DNA from: Siphonodentalium dalli
Lineage: Eukaryota; Mollusca; Scaphopoda; Gadilida; Siphonodentaliidae
Assembly: GCA_032622095.1 (NCBI GenBank)
Contig: CP136062.1
Span: 38,008,918-38,072,917, forward strand
DNA length: 64,000 nucleotides
Reading direction: 5' to 3'
The notes under the pieces were generated by a model that was not told the DNA's origin, did not search any database, and was given only the letters and a program-made list of their open reading frames with translations. Every line of letters begins with the position of its first letter. The stretch's first letter is position 1. Below are positions 55,297 through 64,000 of the stretch, in pieces. The position numbers and the translations under genes are program-made.

Positions 55297-56610
55297 ACCT
55301 AGAATAAATTTGGACTAAATTTGTTTGTATACCATTTTGAAGAGAAATATATCCTCTATAACATATCCAAAATCCGCTAAAATCCGCTTTGAGCAATTTT
55401 TGTAATTCAAGATGGCGTCCAAGATGGCTGCCATTTACGTTAAATCAGTTCTACGCAATTATAGTGAGAAACTATTGTCATATGTATACACTGGTATACA
55501 TTTCTGTGAAGCTAAGACATAACCCCACCGTTGAATTCCAAAATCCCCGTAATAAATGGCCGCCAAAATGGCGGCCGGAAGTGGATTTTTTTTACGTTTT
55601 TCACTAATATCTTTAAGATAAGTTTCTACTGTTTGGAACTGGTAGCGAATTTTGACTTTATTTTGTATTTAACATCTTAACTGTCCATTGGAGCAAATAC
55701 ATATGCCATTCATGGGCTCCCCACCCATTCCGATCGCTCAAAAATTCGATTTTACAGAACGCGGTATAACATATCACAAAATATCACCATTGGGATTCTA
55801 GTCATATTTCATCAAGAAATTGGAAGGGCTGTGCAATGTAAGTAATGCTTTCTACTTTTTATGAATATTCCAACTCAATGTTACAAAATCGTCACATTAG
55901 ATCAAAATGGCTTCCAAAATGGCGGCCAAAAAATGGAAAATTTTCATTATTGTCCCATTGTGCCAAGCAACTACTTATAAGTTGTTGTTGATGCACACAT
56001 TTGACTATTCTGTCTTATATACATTGAAAACCAACATTTATGATGCACCTTGGTTAATTGTTACCATTGAAACCACTAAAATCACCAGAATTATTCATAT
56101 TTTTCTGTCACAAACTTTGCATAAAAATCGGCAAAATATCACTGTTCAGGTTTTAAACATTTTTAAAAGTAAAATGGAAATTTCTTTGGTATCAGCGGTG
56201 TTTATTGTTTCGATATGTGCTAACTGTGTCACACTGAGGTGTTTTGGACAATATTGCTCAAGATGGCTTGTAAAATGGCAACCAAATTTGGTAAAATGTT
56301 GATTTGTCACATATATTACGAACATTATTCACTGCTGTTCCGAAAAGGTAGCAGATTGTGACTCAGTTGGTTACTAAAAATGCCACTTAGTCAACTAAAT
56401 GTTATATTCTGGTTGTCCCAGAACCATAAGAGGCATGAGAAAGTTTATTTAAGGGGCGCATTATGGATTTTGCCGAAAATTTATTTTGGGAGTATGTCCA
56501 TGTTTTTTTTAACTGAAATGGGCAGCAGAGCGTTGAAACGGAACTGAGAGGGATCATAGTATGCGGCTACTCTGGGCCATTGTAATCAACATTGATCAAC
56601 TTAATACAGT
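55297..56610. repeat. Left inverted arm
   Basis: Shared landmarks with the right arm include TTCAAGATGGCGTCC, GTGAAGCTAAGACATAAC, AAAATGGCGGCC-type blocks, TATAACATATCACAAAAT-type and GAAACGGAACTGAGAGGGAT. Many single-base differences and small indels show the arms are old. The open frames here are A/T-driven and not conserved in the other arm. Confidence 0.88.
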
Positions 56611-58850
56611 GTGTATGTATACGGCGAGTTATTGTATGCATGAATGATATGAATAGTTATACAATGTATGGCTATGTGGTCATGTATGGGGTGTCCACGT
56701 TGAGTTGTATATTTATATAAGGAGTAGCTTATGGTCATGACCGTCATATGTGAGGTGAACATGTATGCATGGAGTTGTTGTCTGGCCATTGAAGTGGTAT
56801 ATGTGTATAGCGAGATTAGCTACATTGTCCATATGTGTCGTGTGTTTATATATGGAGTGACTGTGTGGTCATGTGTGGGATGTTCAGGTGTACATTGGGT
56901 GGCTGTATTGTCATGGGTGGGTGTAGATGTATACACGCGTTCGCTGTATAATGGATGGGGTGTAGGATAAATGTGGAGTGGTTGTATGTTTATGGGCAAT
57001 GTGTAAATGTGTAAATGGAATGACTGCAGGGTCAATGTTGTTGAAGTGTATATGCATACCTGGAGTACAGTTTGATGGTCACTGGCGGGCTTGTGTATAT
57101 AGATAGTGACATCATGGTCATGGGTGGGATGTACATGTTTACCTGATGTGGCTGTATTGTCATTGCTGTGTAACGGTATACAGTGAATAGCTGAATGCTC
57201 ATGGATGTGGTGTGTAAGAATACAGCGAGTGGCTGAATTGTCATGGTTGAGCTGTAGTTTTGCAAGTCTGAAGTGTACAAATGGCCATGTGTGTGGTATA
57301 GGTATTTCTAGAAGGACTGTATGGTAATTGATAAGGTATATATACACCTGGAGTGACTATGGTCATAGGTCAACCAATACAGACAACCAACCAATACAGG
57401 TAAGTATAGGCTAACAAATATATGTAAGTGGGTATATGACAAGGTTACACATTTGTCCCCGTCAATGAAAATCACGCATAGCCCTCCGGAATGACAATAA
57501 CAAGTCAGAATGGAGCACTGGCTGACGGACCATAAGGCCTTTCCGTTTGTCAATATAAGTATTGTGAAATAAATAATGGCTTGCATCCTATCCTATTCCC
57601 CACACAACGATAGTGGTACATAAATGTATGGATGTCAAAAGAAAGGGGATGATGTCTGTTAGGCATACTACAGAAGATTCGAGGCTACATATATGATGAC
57701 CAAGGTCCCAATTTCTCGCAGACCAAGTTATCCCCGTTCTAATGACATGAATGTTGAGTTGGAAGCTGGGTCCTGGAGCAGTTTAATGGAATTTTGAAAA
57801 TATATTTAGAACGTACCCCACACAAACAAGATTTTATTTTATGCCAAATGTAGAGTTAAACATTTTTGGAAATTACTCCCAATGAGTTTAAAATATGCCA
57901 ATATGTTTGGCTAAGATCAACATCAGTTGCAGGTCGCTGAATATGTGCCATACTAAGAAAATGTCACATTACGTTTCGACTCATTACCTGCAAGACGCGA
58001 GCCCTTGTATATCTTGCATGGCTATATTGCCAAGATGTGGCCAATATTTATATATGGAGTGCCAGTGTGGTAAAATTAATGATGGATGAATTGGTATAAA
58101 GAGAGTGACTGTAAAACCACGAGTGTGGTTTATGAGTATACAGCGAAAGGCCGAATTGTCATGGTGAGGTCTATATGCACGTTTGGAGTTTATGAATGGC
58201 CGTGTGCGCGGTGCGGGCCATTGGTATATCTAGAAGGACTGTAACGCCATTGGTGAGGTTTATATGTATACTATATATATACATGTAATGACTCTGTGGT
58301 TTTGGGTTGGTGTATATGTATCTTTTGAGTGGATACATGGCCATGGGTGTCGCAAATATATATGCAGGGAGTGACTTTATTACCCCTGGTGAGGCAAATA
58401 TGTATACAAGAAGTAATGTATGCTCACGAATGTGGCGATAATATATACCGGGAGTGACTATATTTTCATCGTTTGGATGTATATCTTGAGTGCCTATATG
58501 GCCATGCATGTGGCAAATATATACATATACACGGAGTGACTGTATTACCAACGGTGAGACGAATAGGTATACATGATATTACTGTATGTCCAATGTAGTG
58601 AATAGGTATACAGGTCGTGACTATATGGTCATGTGTGAGGTGTAGGAGTATATCTGATGTGCCTGCATGTTTACTCATGACTATATGGTCATGTGTTGGT
58701 GTATGGGCATATCCATGTGTGGCTGTGTAGTAGTAGGTGAGGTGTATGTGTATAAAGCGAGTGACATATGTTCATTTATGTGGTGTTCATGTATATATGG
58801 AGTGACTACATGGTCATGTGTAAGTTGCACTGGTGTACCTATGGATGACT
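56611..58850. repeat. Degenerate minisatellite core, ~45-60 bp units
   Basis: Loose units of the form GAGTGACTATATGGTCATGTG followed by a GAGGTGTA(C/T)ATGTATA-type stretch recur throughout, with strong divergence and variable length. His/Thr-rich or Val/Cys-rich frames on both strands follow the repeat and are not genes. Around 57,400-58,080 the repeat is interrupted by unrelated sequence. Confidence 0.7.
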
Positions 58851-59887
58851 ATCGATTTCCTATCGCTATAACTCAAGGATATGTTAACCGATAGCGCCAA
58901 TCTGTTAGTTCATAGCCGTAAAGGATACTGGGCAAATGCTGCAAATGTTCTAGTTCATAACTATAAAGCTCTCTATCAAGGTTGCCTTTAATGCAAGACA
59001 CTATGTCAATGCATACTACGTGTATTATTATCATATAATTGCAACTACTTTCGCTTTGACTAAAATTCGTGCATTTGATTGGTCAATGCCCTTAGATACG
59101 CTTGGTAGCGACAATATCTATCAGTGGAGGGAAGTGTCGTTTCCCGCATCACTGGGGGTAGTGATACCTTTAAAAGTTCGCAAACCAAGTCGAATATCCA
59201 TGGGGCGAATTTACCCGGAATTTTATTTTGTCCACCAATCAAATCGCAAGAAATCACTTCCGTTTCTAGTGGTAACACAAGACGCCAAATCTCAGCGAAA
59301 AATGATCGCCGATTAAACAGCAAAATAGTACATTAATTTATTTGGGGATAAAAGAATGTATTAAATAACTATTCCACCATTAGTATTAGTATTTATCCAG
59401 CTTCGTGCCAATACTAATATGACATGGCAGTGGTCACGAGAGCATAGAATGCACCTTTGTGGCGATTGTTTACTTTTCGAGTCGCCGGAGACCACAAATT
59501 CGGTGGCGAAGTTTGTGAACACCGCTTCGGAATTGCTATCGAATCGGATTGCCTTTATGACAATACATGTTCTAGAATCGTTTTAAATAAGTGAAATTTA
59601 CACCAGCAAGTACAGTTTAATAGTTGACGGCCCAAATTACGGGTGTGGTCTCTTGCTTTTGTGTAGTTGGAATGTCGGAATCAGCGATCGAATTGTGCGT
59701 GTTCATCTCGAACTTCCGGTCGGTCGCCCAATTTATTCTCGACCCAAATTCCCATTTCGGTTAAAAGAGTCCAGACACAAATATCACTTGGGTAGTTTTA
59801 CCATTTTAGTGTTTTTAATATAGTTTTTTTAAAAAGAACTTGTTTAATCACCAACTAATATGCGGATTGTCGTAATTATAAGCAATG
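58851..59887. other. Non-coding core segment
   Basis: Sequence between the minisatellite and the hairpin. Three short overlapping frames near 59,020-59,336 lack any recognisable motif. Nothing further is supported. Confidence 0.45.
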
Positions 59888-60034
59888 AACGTCGTTTTCG
59901 ATGCATCTGTCGGCGTATAGAAGTGTCGGATGCCGAACTACATACTTTGTATAATTTCGCTTCGCGAAATTATACAGTATGTAATTCGGCATCCGACACT
60001 TCTATACGCCGACAGATGCATCGAAAACGACGTT
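59888..60034. repeat. Near-perfect hairpin, ~70-bp arms
   Basis: AACGTCGTTTTCGATGCATC... pairs with ...GATGCATCGAAAACGACGTT around the centre TTCGC-TTC-GCGAA. Arms differ only by about one mismatch and a short indel near the middle. Pairing extends a few bases further (GCAAT/ATTGC). It could be a very recent foldback insertion or an RNA hairpin source. Confidence 0.92.
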
Positions 60035-60269
60035 GATTGCATATATGTGCCGGGGCACGGTTTATGTCAAGTACGTTTATTTTTAACTTGTTCCTGTTTG
60101 AATTTGATAATAGGAAACGTGTTTCAAACTTTATTCGATCTACACTTTCTGTGAGAACAATTACCCACAGTCGATCCATACTGGTGTAGAGAGATCATAT
60201 CAGAGTGTCTCTTAATGGCGTTTGGTATGCAATATGAATGAAACGGTTTTCATGACAATATTATATAAT

Positions 60270-61592
60270 TTAATACATTTTGATGCTAATGGGCCAGAGT
60301 AGCCACATAATATGATCCCTCTCAGTTCCGTTTCAATGTTCTGTCCATTTCCGTTCAAAGACAGACAGAATCCCAAAAGAAGTTTTCGGCAAAAATTCAT
60401 ACTGCATTCCTTTAACTGATTTGTCATGCCTCATAATGTACTTGGACAACCAGAATAAAACATTTAGTTACCAATTGATTAAGTAGCATGTGTAATAACA
60501 AAGTGAGTCACAATTTGCAACCTTTTCGAAACAGCTTGTAATAATGTTCGGAATAAATATGACAAATCAACTTTTTACCATATTTGGTTGCCATTTTGCA
60601 AGCCATCTTGAGTAATTTTGTCTAAAACACCTGTGTCACACATTTAAGATAGATCAAAAATAAAAATCACATTTGATACCAAACATAGTTCCATTTTACT
60701 TGAACAAATGGAGCAAACCTGAAAAGTAATTTTTTTCCCGATTTTGATGCCAAGTTTGTGATAGAAAAAAATCCCATAATTTTGGTAATTTCAGTGGTTA
60801 AATTAGTAAAAATTAATCAAGGTGCATCATAAATGTTAGTATTCAATGTATATAAGACAGAATAGTCAATTTTATTCATCAAGCACACTCATAAGCGGTT
60901 GCACGGCAAGCTGGTGCAATATTAACCATTTTTCATATTTTGGCCGCCATTTTGGCAGCCATTGTGAGCCAAAGTGACAATTTTGATACCATTGAGTCGG
61001 AATATTCATAAGAAATATAATGCATCACTTACATTACACAGTCCTGCCAATATTTGATGACATATGACTAGAATCCCAAATTGTGATTTTTTTTGTGAAA
61101 TGTTATACCGCGTTCTGTACAATAGATTTGTTGAATGATCGGAAAGGGTGGGGACCCCACTTATGGCATATTTTATTTCCCCGATGCCCTGTTAACATGT
61201 TAAATACAAAATAAACTCACAATTCTCAACCAGTTCCAAATAGCAGAAACTTATCTTAAATATATCAGTAAAAAAAGTAACATTTTTCACTTCCGGTCGC
61301 CATTTTGGCTGCCATCCTGGGCGGTGAGTTCCAATTTTGGCATAAAAAGGTGTCGTTATGTCTTAGCTTCACAAAAATGTATACTTATGTATACATATGA
61401 CACGATATTATCACTATAATTGCATCAAATTTCAACAAACTGACTTAACGGAAAATGGCAGCCATACTGGACGCCATCTTGAATTACAAAAAATGCTCAA
61501 AGCAGATTTTAGAGGATTTTGGATATGTTATACAGGAGATCTTCCTCTTCAAAATGATATATAAACCAATTTAGTCCGAATTTATTCTAGGT
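60270..61592. repeat. Right inverted arm
   Basis: Inverted counterpart of 55,297-56,610. It ends AATTTATTCTAGGT next to the GTTGGCCCTAACA sequence. Confidence 0.88.
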
Positions 61593-61608
61593 TGGCCCTA
61601 ACATTATA

Positions 61609-61757
61609 CAGTTGTCGCCCGTTGTCGAGGGAGACATTGAGATTTGTCACCCGCTCGAGAACGGAATGTCTCCCGAGGAGCGAAGCTCCGAGGGAGACAT
61701 TCCGTTCTCGAGCGGGTGACAAATCTCAATGTCTCCCGAGAAGAAGGGCAACAACTG
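61609..61757. mobile_element. Foldback MITE, copy 1
   Basis: Outer ends CAGTTGT and ACAACTG enclose arms containing GGGAGACATTGAGATTTGTC and its inverse around the centre GGAGC-GAA-GCTCC. The inner arms, about 55 bp, pair almost perfectly. The same 3' tail TGTTTTGTTATC follows both copies. Confidence 0.9.
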
Positions 61758-62726
61758 TTTTGTTATCCGATTATACCACATAATAAAATCCTTGCCATCC
61801 ACACGCACGGTGTTGCACTGAGTCACGAGTGCTTTCTTTCCCGATTATGTATATTGTCAGTAAAACTTATCGTCCCATAGCATTTCTGTTCCATAAACGA
61901 TAGTCAAGCTGTTAAGCGTTTGATAATCCGCGTTTATTTACGATCAATTTGGTGGTTAAATCGTCAATATCGGTCCATGCAATGTAAACCAATAAGCCAT
62001 ATCATGGACGTATATATACATCGCTGGCCATATAGGTATGTTCTTGTCTTCTGCAATGTGGCATATTCAATGTCGTCTCGTGCGCGCAATTTACTCACGA
62101 TGTTAATTTCATAACGGTCTTTCCCGAAAGCTATTGGGAAGTTGTCAATTTCATTAATGTACATTCATATGTGTCAGTGCTCATGGCGATCCTCACATAA
62201 AATACTTCTATGATCACATTGCAGACATCGCGGAGGATAATCGTACAGTACCATTCATTCGCGACAAACGTATGCATTACGTTGTCAACCAGGAACATGT
62301 ATTACCAACCAACCTCAAGGGATCCTCTCTTTCAATCTTGCATCATAATGTCGACATGAACAAATTGATTCACCGAGATGTTTCGATGTAAAAAGTAAAT
62401 AATAACGCTTGTCCAATAAAAATATCAACTTAAAAGTTCGAATATTAGTGTTCACTAAATATATGCAAATTAGCAAACACCACAACTGGCGTGTATTGCG
62501 AATCCGTGGGGTATATAAGATCTATGATTTTTTAATATGTATAGTGATGTGAAATCGATGAGTTACTGCAGTGTGTGCTTGGAGATATTCTTGCAATATA
62601 ACATCAGGCGGGCGACAAAAACAATGTCTCCCGGCTAAGCGGGCGACAGTGTGATTTGTCGCCCGGCACGTGACAGGACATGGGCCAATCAGAAGGGTGG
62701 AAAATAGGGAGGAGGATAACAATATA
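61758..62726. other. Non-coding between foldbacks
   Basis: No gene recognised. Near 62,609-62,680 there is a further degenerate piece with GTCTCCCG and GTCGCCCG motifs related to the foldbacks. Confidence 0.45.
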
Positions 62727-62877
62727 CAGTTATCGACCGCGATTGAGTGAGACACGGGGATTTGTCGCCCGCTCGAGACCTGGAATGTCACCCGAGGGCC
62801 GCGAGGCCCGAGGGTGACATTCCAGGTCGAGAGCGGCGACAAATCCCCGTGTCTCACGCAAACAAGGGTGATAACTG
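62727..62877. mobile_element. Foldback MITE, copy 2
   Basis: Diverged relative of the sequence at 61,609. Ends CAGTTATC and GATAACTG; arms containing GTGAGACACGGGGATTTGTC pair with their inverse around GGGCC-GCG-AGGCCC. It has the same GTTTTGTTATC tail. Confidence 0.9.
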
Positions 62878-63976
62878 TTTTGTTATCTGACAAAGGAGTA
62901 CACACGAACCTCCTTAATAGCAGGCATAAATGCGCGCATATATTCTTTAATCCAGTTCGAAAAGTAAATTTTATGTTGGAATCATCGCTATTTAGAAAAT
63001 AAAACATTCATAATCTGGATGAATTAACAGACCCGTCATTTGCGTAGCTATTCTCCGGTCAGTTTGCTGGTTTCTTGGTGGAAATCGGTTCACGGAAAGA
63101 GGAGTAAAGCAATTTCGAAGTTGAGTAGCCATGCAGCGAAATGTTCTGTTTCGTTTCAAATGGCCGACAGACGTGTTCATTTCCAGATTGCTAAAATGTG
63201 AAACTAACACGTTGTAGTAGTGCAAAAAGAAATTGACATATGTCACAGCTTGTAGGGTCCTGCGAATTGGAGATTTTGATCGAATCGAGTCGACAAAATC
63301 GAATCGAATATCGAATCGAATCATACCTGTGTGTTGCATTCTCAATCAGGCATATAATGTCAATGATTAGACGACTTGTGAAACGTTCTATGAACTTTCA
63401 TGAAGTTCCATCATAACTTATGTGGCGATCAACCGTCGTTCCTGATACTATTAACTTCAATTGAGAATTGTCGAGAGAAAAAAACATTAAAACATCCATT
63501 CGGTCGTCACGACGATTCAATATGTAACCACTAAACGGATTATCGGAATTAAAATCACGCGCAATTTTTAGAGTTTGCATGTACATGCACAATTGCAAAT
63601 CGCCACTGGGAAACACCCTTTGTTATAAACTTGAAGATGCAACAACAGTCGCAGGGTAGCCTGTTTATGTAGTGCTGGTTGCTTAGATGGGTCGTTGTTC
63701 AAGACGCTTGCGATTTATATACCATGTTGCATTCATCACACGTGTTAGTTCCAGCACTGCATGCAGCTTTTATCATGTTTAAAATAAACATGAATAACAG
63801 ACGACAAATTGTCAAGTTTCAAGCAATGCTCTGGAACTGAAAGTCAACTTCAAAAGAAAACACCGCCCACGTGCACTTTTCGACGCCGGGAACACGTGTT
63901 GTTTACATTCTCAGCGATATGACATAACGCGGAATCTGAGACGTATAGTCAAGAGGATAACGCTAGTATGGAATAC
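62878..63976. other. Non-coding, nothing firm
   Basis: No gene recognised. It contains a short GAATC-type repeat (listed separately) and two CACGTG sites near 63,868 and 63,894. Open frames are short and overlap on both strands. Confidence 0.45.
63280..63322. repeat. Short GAATC/CGAAT repeat
   Basis: CGAATCGA-type pentamers repeat about six times with interruptions. Confidence 0.75.
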
Positions 63977-64000
63977 TGTTAGGGCCAACTCGCAACGGGG

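Larger units (their letters stand above)
55297..61592. mobile_element. 6.3-kb element with ~1.3-kb inverted arms
   Basis: 55,297-56,610 and 60,270-61,592 are long inverted repeats of each other (outer ends ACCTAGAATAAATT and AATTTATTCTAGGT), diverged but collinear. The 3.7-kb core has a degenerate minisatellite and a near-perfect hairpin but no recognisable gene. It is probably a non-autonomous foldback-type transposon or an arm-to-arm inversion duplication. No target duplication is visible. Confidence 0.8.
61591..63989. mobile_element. Possible 2.4-kb element with GTTGGCCCTAACA ends
   Basis: GTTGGCCCTAACA at 61,591-61,603 is matched by TGTTAGGGCCAAC at 63,977-63,989. The interval has two related foldback sequences and no gene. 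Thirteen matching bases are suggestive but not proof; no target duplication is visible. Confidence 0.4.

Noticed and set aside
56601-58894. His/Thr-rich minus-strand and Val/Cys-rich plus-strand frames
   Set aside because: They are produced by the degenerate minisatellite and are open on both strands.
61591-63989. Naming this interval as a known DNA transposon superfamily
   Set aside because: Only 13 bp of inverted ends are visible, with no target duplication and no transposase.

Overview
The window looks like a repeat-rich stretch of an animal genome, probably a marine invertebrate and perhaps a mollusc. The reasons are an AT-rich background, clear GT-AG splice sites, a Maverick/Polinton, a DIRS-type retroelement, an I-PpoI-like His-Me endonuclease gene of the kind scattered in invertebrate genomes, and many MITEs. 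I see no convincing single-copy host gene. Almost everything that can be recognised is satellite DNA or a mobile element.

Layout. 1-21,280 is a satellite array of a 42-bp unit. Units are joined directly, through AAT, or through a GC-rich 14-bp linker, and are organised in nested higher-order repeats of 369, 1,135, 1,838 and 2,676 bp. 21,281-25,613 is non-coding DNA with small tandem repeats. 25,614-30,556 holds a Mutator-like transposase gene (with a spliced upstream exon) and a convergent His-Me finger endonuclease gene. The pair lies between two nearly identical 452-bp MITEs in the same orientation. 31,509-31,805 is a foldback element. About 31,860-35,740 is a decayed DIRS-like retroelement with gag, RT and RNase H remnants. 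Part of its RT has been amplified into a 57-bp minisatellite, and about 1.25 kb of foreign DNA interrupts it.

The main feature is a complete Polinton (virus-like DNA transposon, adintovirus-type gene set) at 38,833-55,288. It has about 490-bp terminal inverted repeats and a perfect 6-bp target duplication (AAGGTT). The right two thirds carry the morphogenesis and integration block on the + strand: packaging ATPase, two small basic/amphipathic virion-type proteins, a conserved Polinton protein, chromodomain integrase, a small membrane protein, penton-like minor capsid, double-jelly-roll major capsid, adenain-like protease and a zinc-knuckle protein. The left third carries the protein-primed DNA polymerase B (one in-frame stop codon), a large orphan gene in divergent orientation, a two-exon left-end gene, and a small family of Cys-rich paralogues with one decayed copy. 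The integrase frame has no ATG. TATA boxes and splice signals suggest host-type Pol II transcription, including a non-coding leader exon whose intron spans the whole antisense orphan gene. With the stop in the polymerase and the missing integrase start, this copy is probably a recent but no longer autonomous insertion.

The Polinton target duplication ends 2 bp before a 6.3-kb element (55,297-61,592). That element has about 1.3-kb inverted arms, a degenerate minisatellite core and a near-perfect hairpin, but no recognisable gene. The window ends in 61,591-63,989, possibly a further element with GTTGGCCCTAACA ends, containing two related foldback sequences.
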